From: Sarcophilus harrisii
Lineage: Eukaryota > Chordata > Mammalia > Dasyuromorphia > Dasyuridae
DNA length: 64,000 nucleotides
Assembly: GCF_902635505.1 (NCBI RefSeq)
Contig: NC_045428.1
Span: 215,072,301-215,136,300 of the forward strand
Reading direction: 5' to 3'
How positions within the stretch are numbered: position 1 is the stretch's first letter; every line of letters begins with the position of its first letter. The translations under genes were made by a program, and so were the position numbers. The notes under the pieces were generated by a model that searched no databases, was not told where the DNA came from, and worked only from the letters and a program-made list of their open reading frames with translations. Shown in pieces: positions 1-11,754 of this stretch.

Positions 1-36
1 CTCAATAGGCATTTAATAAATACTTGATGATTGATT
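1..36 (+). repeat. L2 LINE 3' terminus (fragment)
   Basis: The window opens in a sequence matching the L2 3' end pattern (gcatttaataaatacttg followed by gattga-type tail repeats). Only the last few tens of bases are inside the window. Confidence 0.5.
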
Positions 37-562
37 AGTAAATGATTAGCCTCACTGGAATCAATAGTGACTTGTTAGAATATTCTTCCTTTTTCATTTT
101 CTTTATTTTTTCAAATTCCATATCTTAAGCTAATCAGGTAAGAATCATGTATGTAAGAGGAGGGGGGAAACTACAACTTTAAACAAATTTATCATTTCTC
201 TTGAATTTATATCATCCAGTGTCATATTCTCTTTTTTTCCTTTTTTCTACTTGATATTTCCATCTTTCCACATCTATCTTTGACCCATATTCTGTACCCA
301 GCCCAAAGAGACTTACTTTTGTAGAAACATTCATGATTTTCATTACTTGTCAAAGCACTATGATTATCTAGTCATGGTGGTCCATTAGCTCCCAAACACA
401 GGACATTCTTTGTCTTTCTCCACCCCACTCCCATCCCAACCAATGGGGGAAAAGGATCACTACTTTCTGTTCCTGTAGGGTTATTAGTTTAGGAGGAAAC
501 TGTAAGAGAATCATATATTTAAAGGTATAAGGGACTTTATTTTCATTTATTTATTTGTTTGA
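37..562. other. AT-rich stretch with no recognised gene
   Basis: Nothing recognisable as a gene, RNA or intact repeat was seen. It is AT-rich with T-rich runs and leads into an antisense L1. Confidence 0.5.
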
Positions 563-1526
563 TTAAAGTTTTTTATTTTCAAAACATATACATAGATAAT
601 TTTCAACATTTACCTTTCCAAACTTTTTCCTTCCCTTCCTCCAACCCCCTCTCCTAGATGGCAAGTAATACAATAGGTTAAACATATGCAATTCTTCTAT
701 ATATATATATTTCTACAATTATCATGGCACAAGGAAAATCAGATTAAAAAGGGAAAAATGAGAAAGAAAACAAAAAACAAGCAACAATAGGTGAAAATAT
801 GTTGTGATCCACACTTAGTCCCTACAATCCTTTCTCTGGGTGCAGATGGCTCCCTCCACCACCAGTCCTTTGGAACTGGCCTAGATCACCTCACTGTTGA
901 AAACAGCCATGTCTGTCAGAATTGATCATTGTATAATCTTGCACTTGCTGTGTACAGTGTTCTCCCATCAGTTCATGTAAATCTCTCCAGATCTCACTGA
1001 AATCATCCTGCTCAAATGAATACAAAGAGGCTTGGAGAGACTTACAGGAATGAGCAGAACCTGGAGATCATTATTTACTTCAACAACGATACTATATGAG
1101 GATGTATTCGGATGGAAGTGGATTTCTTCGCCAAAGAGAAGATCTAACTCAGTTTCAATTGATGAATGAAGGACAGAAGCAGCTACACCCAAAGAAAGAA
1201 CACTGGGAAATGAATGTGGATTACTTGCATTTTTGTTTTCCTTCCTGGATTACTTTTTCCTTCTGAATCCAATTCTTCCTGTGCAACAAGAGAACTCGTC
1301 GGTTCTGCACACATATATTGTATCTAGGATATACTGCGACATATTTAACATGTATAGGACTGCTTGCCATCTGGGGGAGGGGGTAGAGAGAGGGAGGGGA
1401 AAAATCGGAACAGAAGTGAGTGCAAGGGATAATGTTGTAAAAAACTACCCAGGCATGGGTTCTATCAATAAAAAGGTATAATTATTTAAAAAAAAAGAAA
1501 TCATCCTGCTCATCATTTCTTGCTAT
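563..1526 (-). mobile_element. L1 LINE 3' end, antisense, interrupted by a second L1
   Basis: On the minus strand this reads as the end of marsupial L1 ORF2 plus its 3' UTR. The stretch around 961-998 resumed at 1513-1526 gives 'gaaatgatgagcaggatgat' then 'ctggagagatttacatgaac', parallel to the end of ORF2 in the young L1 at 29810-29860. The 3' UTR runs to about 563. A separate L1 (1015-1496) sits inside it, so this copy is the older of the two. Confidence 0.8.
1015..1496 (+). mobile_element. L1 LINE, strongly 5'-truncated, nested, with 16-bp target-site duplication
   Basis: The sequence is the last part of a marsupial L1: an ORF2 tail (ggagagacttacaggaatga), then a 3' UTR ending in ataaaaaggt and an A-rich tail. 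It is flanked by the identical 16-mer gaaatcatcctgctca at 999-1014 and 1497-1512, which is the expected target-site duplication. Its 3' UTR differs from those of the host L1 and the 28-kb L1, so it belongs to another L1 subfamily. Confidence 0.88.
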
Positions 1527-1529
1527 AAG

Positions 1530-1990
1530 GGACTTTAGAGACACTTACTCTAATCCCCTCATTTTAAAATTGAGGAAACTGAGTAAGTTAAATGATTTCT
1601 ATATTTTGTTATCTTCAAAAATTCAACATTGAGCAAAACACTATTCTAGGCACTAGAGATAATGATTTGTTTAAAGTTTCTATTCTGGAAAAGGTTACAA
1701 TCTAATGGAGGAGAGTTATAACATGCATGCAAATAAATATAAAACAGTGACTATGTGATGAAGACAATAAAAAAAAATAAGAAAGCTTTTCTAAGAAAAT
1801 TTGATGAAAAACAGTTTGCTTTCTTATGGGAGAATTTAGAAAGGCTTTAATGGAGACAGTGACATTATTCCTAAGACTTGAAAGATGAAACTAACTTAAG
1901 CAAACAGAAATGTGAATGGAATACACTTTTTGGATGGGGAGTATTTTTACAAATGCAGGATAAGTTCAGGAAACAGTATTCTCAAGTATG
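1530..1990. repeat. MIR fragment and an unassigned ancient interspersed repeat
   Basis: At 1540-1600 there is a MIR core in reverse (attgaggaaactgagtaagt). From about 1610 follows a repeat with the phrase 'ctattctaggcactagagat' and an 'acaatctaatggaggagag' block. Similar phrases recur at about 35030, 48740, 52060, 55900 and 63330. I cannot assign its family with certainty. Confidence 0.5.
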
Positions 1991-2012
1991 ACTAAAATGT
2001 AGAGTATGTGCA

Positions 2013-2240
2013 ATGAATTCCTCCCAAACTACAACTTTTGCTTCTTTCTTGACAACCCTAGGAAGCCTTATTTTTAGTATGATCCTTACCTTTACTTCCT
2101 GCCTCTTCTTCACCACATCCAAGGCTAGAGTTGTACCTGAGGTATTTGAATTCAAAGCAATCTATCTCTGGCTTCTTACAGTTATAGGACCTTTAATTGG
2201 AGGGAAAGTGGCTCAGATCCATAGGGATCACTTTGTTTGA
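2013..2240 (+). other. Unrecognised 75-codon open frame
   Basis: An ATG-started frame of 75 codons with two hydrophobic stretches (about residues 10-33 and 49-63). I recognise no family. No splice sites, CpG enrichment or poly(A) signal supports it as a gene, and it sits in AT-rich DNA. It may be a chance frame or a fragment of an old retrocopy. Confidence 0.12.
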
Positions 2241-4035
2241 TGTTTTATCAAGTTTACAAATACCAAATATTAAAAAAATCTCTATTTTCTCATATAAACA
2301 TAGCTCATCAATATCTCAGTTATGAAAATCTAACATTCAGAAAGAAATCTAGCTGGCTGACATTTAAATTCTACATATTCTCTAAACATTGGTATATTCT
2401 TTTAGCCACTTGTATGCAAACAATATACAAATATGCAGTATACAACATTCATGAACAGTCATGGCTATTAGACCAAAACAAAGTAATTTGGAAGGAATAT
2501 GTTAAATCACTAATTATGAATAGACCAAAAGGATGAAACCAAAATTGGATAAAACCTCCTGCCATTTGCAGTCTGAGGCAGATAAGAGACAAAAATGAGA
2601 AAGAAGTTGAGTTGATACAAACCAGGTTTAATAACCTCTCAAAGAGACATAGTTCTTGACAGAGTTGGAGGTGATAGGAATGGAGAGGTGATGGGAAAGC
2701 CTCAGCTAACTCATTGTTAGTCTCCAAAGTGTCTCCCTGCTATTCTCATAGGCTTCATTTTTTTTTTTTTTTTTTGGTCTGTATATCTTTCTCTTTGTCT
2801 CAAAGAGGAATTCCAAAGCTCTTCCTGTGGCAGAAACTCCAAGCTCTCCTCTAGGACACAGAGAAGATCCAATTCTCCCCAGGACTAAAACTTCTAGGAT
2901 TCTTAGCTAATTTCATACTTTTTGTATCGCCCACACGGAAATTAATCTATGATTATATTTTAAAGGAAAGAAAGAGGAAAAAATATCACAACACTAGGAT
3001 TCAAACTCAAGTCCTCCTCACTAGTGAGAGATAGTCCAAAGACATGAGTCTTTGTTTTTTGTTTTTTTTTCCTTAAGGCTCCTCTACAGAGAGAAAAAAC
3101 AGATCCCTCTTCAATTCCCCACCATCTGCTTTCTGCATCCACCTGTCATTCAGTCAATGGCTCTCACTTCCCCCACATTTCTCACCTGATTGAAATAGAC
3201 TAGAGCCTGGGGGAGGTTTTCCAAAGACTGTCACAAATAAGTCATACACAGAGGTAATTTTGGTGGACACAAAACCTAGAGTGCATACATTTTATCAATT
3301 TCATTTAGGAAAAAAAAAGTGCTCTTTTGTTTAAACTAGTATTTCACTAACATTGAATTTTATTCTAAGATGAAATTGCTTTATTTCAAATTAAAAATGC
3401 CTTATTATTTGTATAATAATACTGAGACAGGTTCTTCCTTTTCATGTGGATCTATTAAAGAAGGTGTTCTGTGCTGCTTAGCAGGAAATTTGTAGAAGCT
3501 TCCAAGACTAGCAAAATGAGTATCTAGAAAAAACTGTTTTGAGAAGCAGTACAGAACAGTGAAAAAAACAACAGTAGAGGACTTGATGGCAGTGGACTTC
3601 AATTGTGATCCTACAATATTCATTTATAAAATAAAGAGACAGAGGAGAGAATATATGCTTTATAAGATTCCTTTCCATATTAAATTTTTGTACCTCCACA
3701 CTTATTAATGAATCTATCTGAATGAATATGGACTGGCCACTTGACCTTTATGAGCTTCAGTTTATTCATCTATAAAAATGAAGGTGTTATTTAAACATCA
3801 GTCTACAAGAGTTGACAGCATCTGCAATGAAATATTAATGGGGAAAAAAGCAATGCTCAATAATGATGTAAAGAATCAAGCTCCCATTGGGAATAAGTAT
3901 TATGGGAAAGTATTAGATTTGGTAAAAACTGAACACCACCTTACAGGTTTCTCTTTTACAACAAGGTATCTTCCATCTGTATATCGTAATCATTCAATTT
4001 TCCTTGGAAGATATAACAGAAATGACACTCTTTAA
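2241..4035. other. Repeat-poor AT-rich stretch, no gene seen
   Basis: No gene is supported here. It contains a poly(T) run at about 2758-2776 and a MIR-like 'cagtttattcatctataaaa' piece at about 3758. The rest is unrecognised. Confidence 0.45.
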
Positions 4036-5285
4036 TGACCTGATAAGAAATATCAGGAAAGACATAAAACTAGAAAATGTATGCTTCCAAAAATATGTAT
4101 TACTCTGAAGAAGGAGATTCAACAGAGATTTCAGGTATAAAAAGATTTTATTGAAGATTGTGAGGTCCTCCAATTGTTCCTGTTGCCAGATGACATTTTG
4201 CTGAAAATATCAAAGCCCAGATATTAGAGAGCCTCCTGGAATTTGACCTATCCATACACATAGGAAAGACCAAATGGATAAAGAATGTCTAATACTCAGA
4301 ATTTAACAAGCATTTGGACAGACATCCTACATTAAAACCTATTAATATGCATACTTTGGGCAGATGGACAAACAGCTGGGTTGAACAGGAGGAGGAGATT
4401 AGACTTCATCAACTAACCTCAAGCTTTCTGTAAAAGCAGAGATTTTCAATTTCCTATTTTCTTTCTAATCTTAGCTACACTTGTTTTAAGGGTATAAAGT
4501 CTTTTAAATTTAATATAATCAAAATTATCTATTTTACAACTCATTTTGCTCTCTTTCTTTTTCTTTTCTTCTTCTATCCATATTGTCTATTAAGTAATAT
4601 GTTCCATGTTTTTAAAATTTTCTTATAATCTCTGCTTTTATATCTACATCACGTATTCATTTTGACCTCATCTTGGTAAATGGTGTAAGATATTGGTCAA
4701 CACCCAATTTTTGTCATATTGCTTTCCAGGTTCCCCAAAAATCTTTTTCACCAAATAATGAATTCGTATTCCAAAAAATTAAAATTAAAATAAAACAGCA
4801 AAGGTTCCTTTTTTAAATACCCACATTCTGCCAGTACTGCTATGTATCACTGAGGCATGGAATACAATTCCATTTAAAGTACTCAAAATGAGTATCAAAC
4901 AATGGAGAGCTGCATGACAGATATGAGCAGGCTGTACTGAATAACCAATAAAAATATTTAAAGAACAGTAGTAAAATGTCATCAAAGAATTATATAAGTA
5001 CGAAAAGAAGATAGACTGGTCACATGGCAAGAAGAAGGGGTGATAAATGGACAACTAGAATGCTTCAATGATGTCCTCACCATGTCAAGACAAATAGAAG
5101 AAAACCTTTAGGTTGAAGTCCTTGTGGTAAACTTCTGGAAGGACATGGATAAAGGCCATATAGGATGGGCAGGCATGAATGAGTCTACATTGTTGGAAGA
5201 TGAATGGATGAATTCATAGATCTTTTGAATATTTGAGATTCCTTGGTGCCTAAAATAGTATGTAGTAAATGATAAGCACTTGATA
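4036..5285 (+). mobile_element. Decayed RTE-type LINE, split by antisense L1
   Basis: Pieces at about 4060-4430 and 4960-5285 resemble the reverse transcriptase and C-terminal parts of RTE-clade LINEs. When read with frameshifts, the first carries a 'KTKW'-like motif after a degenerate RT region, and the second a 'W(S/A)GH..R..D.WT.R' like segment followed by a W/R-rich tail. Many stops and frameshifts show it is old. An antisense L1 fragment lies between the pieces. The assignment is by family resemblance only. Confidence 0.5.
4440..4775 (-). mobile_element. L1 ORF2 fragment, antisense
   Basis: The minus strand matches L1 ORF2. Its segment near 4670-4765 is the complement of the 'ttgataaaaattgctggg' to 'accaagataaggtcaaaatg' region seen in the young L1 at 28890-28985. 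It is diverged and lacks an open frame. Confidence 0.65.
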
Positions 5286-5459
5286 AGTTCTTGTTGATTG
5301 ATTTATTATTTATTATCAAAAGAGAAATAGAGGGAGAATACTCTCTTGGGAGAGTCTCCAAATGGGAGAGTACTTACTCCAAGGGACATATTATCAACCT
5401 GTCACAGAGTAGGAAGATGGATACCAAAGTTTCCTTCCTAAAACAGCCAGTGAGTCAAT

Positions 5460-5940
5460 CTGATACAATCATACCTATTCCACATCTATTAAACTCCTCA
5501 TACTCTTATTACTTTTCTACTCTTCTTGTACTTTACTCTTCATGTAAATAAATGTTGACTTACATATTCTTCCCAGGGACTCTGACCTCCTTGTCTTTTG
5601 CACAAAATGATGTTTCCTAATCTCTGCATTTTTACTATCCACCATGCTTGGAATACTCTACTTCTTTGTTTCTACCTCCTGATTTCCCTGACTTCCTCTG
5701 AGTCTTTCTTATATGAGAAGCCTTGTGTATCCCACCTTAATATTTGTGCCTTTCTTTTTATATGGTATCCAATTTTTCCTACAAATATTTTTTGGTATCT
5801 TATTTGTGTATTGTCTTTCCCATTAGGTTCTGACCTCCTGGAAGGCAAGGCTTAGATTTGGGCTATTTTCAGCATTCTTTTTATTCCTGGGCTTAGCAGA
5901 TTTCCTGAAACATAGTAAAAATTATTATTATTTTTTTTTG
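5460..5940 (+). repeat. L2 LINE, 3' half and end
   Basis: This carries the L2 signature order in sense: 'catgcttggaatactctact', later 'gttctgacctcctggaaggc' and the degenerate terminal 'cttagcagatttcctgaaac' block. It is old and has no open frame. Confidence 0.65.
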
Positions 5941-6189
5941 ACTTGGATTGATTATCCTTATTCCCCATGTTCCCTGCCTCTGTCTTTTGAATCCATTATA
6001 CAATGAACACAATCTTTTAAGGCAATTATAACCTAACTATACCCAAGGACCCACAGCAACAGTTATCTTCTCCTACACCCCACCCCCAATCTCTGTATCA
6101 TATCTACCTTCTCGCCTCTCCCAAATCTCTCATGGCTGTTTTTTTCTTTCTCATTTATTGTATATGTATATAATATGTGCTTTTATAAT

Positions 6190-6312
6190 TTCTATCCTAT
6201 AGATAAGGAAACTGAGTCAGGTAGTGGTTAAGTGACTTGCTCTGAGTCACATAGCAAGTAGTCTGAGGCTGGATTTGAACTCAGACCTTCCTGATTTCAG
6301 ACCTACTAAAGG
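6190..6312 (-). repeat. MIR SINE, reverse orientation
   Basis: A good MIR core: 'gataaggaaactgagtcagg', 'taagtgacttgctctgagtc' and 'gctggatttgaactcagacc' in order, the complement of the MIR body. Confidence 0.8.
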
Positions 6313-6554
6313 CTTAAAGGCAGGTCAAGGCCACTGAAAAAAAGTGAGACAATGCTCCAAAGACATTTCATTTACTTGACAATTTTAGCCACATCACGTC
6401 ATTTTAATTTACTTGAGAAACCCCTATGCCATTTGCCTGTCTTTTTGATTATTCAAAGCTTCATTCTGTATTTCTGTTTTATTCATATGAACAAGAAAAG
6501 ATGGTCAAGAGAGAAGATGTCTGGGAGAATTGGAATAAATAAAAGCCTGCTGGA

Positions 6555-6870
6555 TATCTTGAGAAATTAAAGCATACTATTGAAATGAGCAGAACCATGA
6601 AAACAACATGCACAGTGATCATAATGATTCAAGCAAAAAAAGAACCCTGAATGGAAGCCCAGCACCACATCATATTAATGATCCAATTTTGGCCCTGGGA
6701 AGAAATGCAAAATGGACCTCTCAGCTTTCCTTGAAAAGACTAAGAATTTGGGTACAAAATGTCAAAGTATGCTATGTCCATGTGTTTTGTTTCTTATATT
6801 GTATTGTTGTTGTTCTAAGGGAAAGCTCACTGGGTACAAAGGTGGAATATCTGGAAATGAATATAATGTA
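6555..6870 (+). mobile_element. Old L1 3' end
   Basis: The segment 'aatgagcagaaccatgaaaa' followed by a 'cagtgatcataatgattcaa' block resembles the terminal ORF2/3' UTR of old marsupial L1 copies. It is diverged and truncated. Confidence 0.5.
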
Positions 6871-7984
6871 AAAACAAAAGAAAATGATCAAATGTTATTT
6901 TTTTTTTTAATTGAGGCATTGTCCTTTTTAAGCAAAGGGTTTCTGGTGATGTTAATTTTATTTTTACACGTAAAAATAGAGGCAAGAGGAAGATATGGAA
7001 AGTGGGGGATTCATATTCAACACTGAATATTTATAGAAATTAGCTTTAGTGTGATTATTCTATAAACAGATGAGTGTGGGCCCAGCTGAGGAGAATGTGA
7101 TTGGAACTATGCTTCCATATTATCCAGACACTAATTCCAAAACACACTGCTTCTGAATCACATGGATTATCACTGAGTTTGAGATTTGGGAGCACTTTAG
7201 CAAATGATTTGCTTTAGAGCACAAGTGGGCAGTCTCTCTGTAAAGCTGCCTTGGAAAGAGAAAAATTAAATTATATGAATGAGTGAGATAAAATGAGACA
7301 TTACTTATTTAAGCTTATTTAAAAGCTATATTATGTAAAATATTCCATATTATTCTTGGCTTGCTGTAGTCTAAACCTTCAAATATCTGAACTGCAGGGG
7401 CTCTGAATCTTTATTGTATATCAGGTGTCCCTTTTTCCATCTGATAAAGCCTATGGACCCCTTTCTAGAATAATGTTTTGTTGCCTACATTTGTAATTAA
7501 AGGAAAGGCTAAACTTCAGTTAGAAGAATGAATGAAGGGAAAAGAAAGAATGAAAAAAAGATGTAATTTCCCCCCACCATGTTCAAGATCTTCTTAAGGG
7601 GGTTTATAGACCTAAGGATAAGAGTCCCTTCTCAAAAGTCAAAATCATCCAGGAATAGACATTCTTAATATTGCTATTAATTACAAGCCAGTATACGTGT
7701 ATATATACACATATATATTTCTGTATTAGTCTATTTTATATGTGCATATATTACATATAATCTATTTATATCTTTCTCATCTATAGCTATACCTATCTGT
7801 TTTATATCTATATCAAACTATATTTATATTGGTTTCTCTGAATAAAGACTAGATCTATGATTTCATTAGAGTAAATAACACCTAGATGAGTAAGCTTTCT
7901 TTACTAATTCAGGTCAACAACTTCTCCTCAGTTTATAATCTCAAAACATTGTACATAATAATAACAATATTATGTAATGATCAT

Positions 7985-8350
7985 CTGTGATGAACTTGGC
8001 TCTTTTCAACAATATGGAGATTCAAGGCAATTCCAATACACTTGGAATGGAAAATCTCATCTGCATCCAGACAGAAAACTAGACTGAATGTGGATTGAAG
8101 CATAATGTTTTCACTTTTTCTTTTCTTATTTTTTTCTTTCTAGTGTTTTCCCCTTTTGGTATGATTTTTCTTGCACATGACAAATATGGAAATATGTTTA
8201 AAAGGATCACAAATATTTAACCTATATCAGATTACCTGCTGTCTTGAAGAGAGGGGAGATAAGGGAGGAAGGGGGAAAATTCTGGAACACAAAGTCTTCC
8301 AAAAATGAATGTTGAATACTATCTTTACGTGCATTTGGAAAAACAAAATA
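7985..8350 (+). mobile_element. L1 3' end of a third 3'-UTR type
   Basis: The order 'ttcaaggcaattccaataca', 'catctgcatccagacagaaa', 'gactgaatgtggattgaagc' and the final 'atgttgaatactatctttac' is a common marsupial L1 3' UTR. It differs from the 3' UTRs of the L1s at 1015 and 28162. Confidence 0.75.
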
Positions 8351-8384
8351 GTTTTGAGAAAAAATATTTATAGTCTAAAGACAA

Positions 8385-8462
8385 TAACCTAAAGCACTGA
8401 GAGGTTGAGTGATTTGACCAGGTTCACAGTCAAAAAGTGTCAGAAGTCATTTTGAACCCATA
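8385..8462 (-). repeat. MIR fragment
   Basis: Contains 'gagaggttgagtgatttgac' and 'cattttgaaccca', the reverse MIR core. Confidence 0.55.
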
Positions 8463-8844
8463 ATATATAATTACAAGTCTACAAAGTAATCTACAAGACT
8501 TTGTACTCTTTTACTTTTTAAACATACTTTCCAGCATTTTTAATTTGAAAATAATAATAAATACATTCATATACAAAATAAAAGAGAAACAATCATATAT
8601 AAAACTATTAATCTCCAATGCCTACTTTTTTAAAAATTATGTGATAAATTCAACATGTTACTTTCAAAGCTTTCCTGTGCAAAGCAAATTCCTGGCACAT
8701 GATATGAGTATAATAGATATTTGCCAGATTCAGTCATATTTTGTAAGATTATCAATTCAATATGTAGAAGGATGTGGCAGTAACAAACAGTCATGAATCC
8801 CACAGTTGTACTCTGTGTTGTTCTGGAGCCAGAATACATAAAAT

Positions 8845-8995
8845 GGACTCAAGGTCCTTCACTATACTGGTAATCTTTTTCTAAATTCATTCCAGCTTAT
8901 CAATTCCCTTTTTAAATTATAGTGCCCCAAAATGAGCACAATAGTCCTTGTGTGCTCTGATAAAGTCAGAGTACAGAGAGATTTTATTGAAAAGT
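8845..8995 (-). repeat. L3/CR1 LINE fragment, antisense
   Basis: 'attccagcttatcaattccc' followed by 'tgccccaaaatgagcacaat' and 'gataaagtcagagtacagag' matches the antisense L3/CR1 3' region. The same family is seen more completely at 56560-57310. Confidence 0.6.
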
Positions 8996-9939
8996 AAGAG
9001 TTGTATTTCAGTATAATTATAAATCCTTAAAAATTAAATTCCCTAGATATTTCAAGCAATATAGAAATAGAAGAGCTGCCCCAGAAAATAATGTGGGCTC
9101 TAATTCGGTATATCTTCAAGTGAAAGTTAGAAGAATCATATGTCAGGCTGTTGTGGAAGGGTACATGCTTTCAAAATACAGGTTACCTTTTAAGATCTTT
9201 TTCCAAGTCTGATAATATGACAGTAGAATATTCCCAAATTCTTGTAAATCTTTAATCATAACTAAAATCCTTAACCTAATGTATTTAATTATGTTTCTCA
9301 ATGAAAGATGATAATTTTGCATGAACTGTAGAAACATCAGCAATCATTTATCGATAAGCTTATGCAAAAAAAAAAACTCATAGAAAATATATCAAAGATG
9401 TTCTTTTCTATACAAACCAGATATATGACACTTAAATATCCTATTCCATAGTCTTATCATTCCCATAATATTATTTTTCCTATTGACGTTCATATGGCCA
9501 TAAATGGAATAAAAATTTTGTAAATTATTAAGCAAGCATTCCACAAAGCACAATATGAATATATAGATCTGGAGTGGGACATTAGGCAGTACATGGTGAG
9601 GGACATGAGAGTAAGGGAATGGGAACTCAGGATGGAACATAAGGCTTGCACTTCTAGCAGTTGAGAGTTCACAGTCACAGATAAAGGAAACACAGGAAGG
9701 CATGGGAATATTTTAATAATTCAGGAATAAATCTAGACATAGTGCCAGTGGTTGGAGAGAAGACCTTTGAGGGATGTAGGTGATTAAACTGGTCAAAGTC
9801 CTTCTTCATTGCAGAGACTGGAAGTCAGCAGCTTAGATCCAAAAGCTGAAGCAGAGATTCCTCAAAAGTGTCTGGAGTGAAGAATGAAGCCATGGATAGG
9901 TAACCTGGATCTGGGATCAATGCAAGACTTCATTTGGGA

Positions 9940-10445
9940 AGCCCAAGGGTGAGGAGAGAGACCAGATCTGGGCCTTATAGAGAATCGTCATGGATAAAAA
10001 GAAAGCGGGAAAGACATATATTAAAAAATATTTATATCAGCATCTGTTTGTTGCAACAAAGAACCAGAAACAAGATAGATGAACATTATTTGGATATGCT
10101 TGAACAAATTGTGCTTTATTAATGTAATAGGATATTCTTGAACCATAGAAATGTTGACTATAATGGAGTCAGAAAAATCTGATTCTATGAAATGTTTTAG
10201 AATGAAATAAACAGAAACAGGAAAACAATTTACCTTGTGACCACAATAATATAAAGGGAAAAAAAAACTTTGAAAGACTCCAGAATTCTAACCAATCATT
10301 ACTTCAAAAAATATTGATTAATTATGCTTTTCATCTCTTAGCAGAGATGGATTAGAGATGAAGACTGAAACACACATGTATTGCCTTAGCCCATGTGTCA
10401 CCCAGGGAAATTTTTTACTGCTTTGTCAAATTCAAGATACAGCAT
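9940..10445 (+). mobile_element. Old L1 3' end
   Basis: Shows the late ORF2/3' UTR phrases of an old marsupial L1: 'atagaaatgttgactataat', 'aaataaacagaaacaggaaa', 'ccttgtgaccacaataatat' and 'cttagcagagatggattaga'. No long frame survives. Confidence 0.6.
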
Positions 10446-10679
10446 TAAGAAAAACATTAACTATGTGACAAGTTCATCTTCTTCTTAGTCCTTTTGTAAA
10501 AATCTTTTCCCCCTGTATACTGAAATTTCTGTTTTTTGCCAATGATTGTTAAGCTCATAACAGAACAGAAAAAAAAAACCCAAATTATACCTGAACAGTA
10601 ATTTCTTCTACTCACTGCTACTAGTCTGTTTTCTCCAGGCCTCTCTTCTCCCCTTATACTATTTTGCTTAGTGATATCA

Positions 10680-11660
10680 TCAGCTTTCATGACTCAATTA
10701 TCATCTCTATGCAGATCTTTCTGAGACCTATTTATTCAACCCCAAACTTTCTTCTGACCTCCAATCTCACTTCTCCATCTGTATAAAATGTATATCTCAA
10801 ACTAGATGTCCTGTCGACATCCTAAATTCAGTATGTCCAAAACTGAACTCATCATCTTTCCCTAAAACCTTTCCTTTCTTTAACCTCCCAACTGCCTGGA
10901 TAAATAAATGTCAATAATCATTAACTGACCACTATTACTATTACTACCATCTTTCCAATCTATACTCCTCAACATCCTCAGCTTTCATATCTAATCTCTT
11001 CTCAATCCTTTCAATTCTACCTTAGTTATTGTTAGCAACAGTTCACATACATGACCCATGCTTTTCTCAGATACTACCATCACTCTGCTGTAAGCTCTAT
11101 CCCTTTATACCTGTGCTAATGCAATTACCTTGTGGCCAACCACAACTTTTCCTCAAGTCTCCCCCTACTCCAGTCTGTCTTTCATAAAGCATTCAGAGTA
11201 GTCTTCTTAAATCATGCCATTCCCTATTCAAAAAACTCCACTGGCTTCAGGATTAAATGCTATTACATTATACAAATGCTACTACATTACTACAAAAATA
11301 CTACAGCTTTTAAAAACTCTTCATAACCTGGCCTCTTCCTATCTTCCCAATTTTCTTTCACTTTATTTCCATTTACATATTCTATAATTCACTGACTCTG
11401 GTTTTGTTCTTCCTCATAAATAACAATCCCTCTCTAAACTCTGTATTTTCACTGCCTCCCCCTGATACCTGAAATTCTCTCTTTCTCTTCTGGTTTCTCC
11501 ATCTTCCTTCAGGGATCAGCTAAAATCTTCAGCAAGAATCCTTTCCCAATCATCTTTAATGTTAATTCTTTTCCTTTGAGATTAGATCCAACTTTCCCGC
11601 ATATAACTTGCATATATATAGACCTTCCATAAATATTTTTTGGCTTGAAGATATTTTCCA
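10680..11660 (+). repeat. L2 LINE, ORF and 3' part
   Basis: Collinear L2 blocks in sense: 'tatcatctctatgcagatct', 'atgtccaaaactgaactcat', 'actccagtctgtctttcata', 'ctccactggcttcaggatta' and 'cttcagggatcagctaaaat'. This is about 1 kb of a decayed L2. Confidence 0.75.
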
Positions 11661-11754
11661 TATATCTATTTGTTCAGTATGTTAATAATTCCTAATTTAA
11701 TAAGTCTTAAAGTTGGATCACACTAAATAAAAATACAGTTTTTAAGATTTTCTA

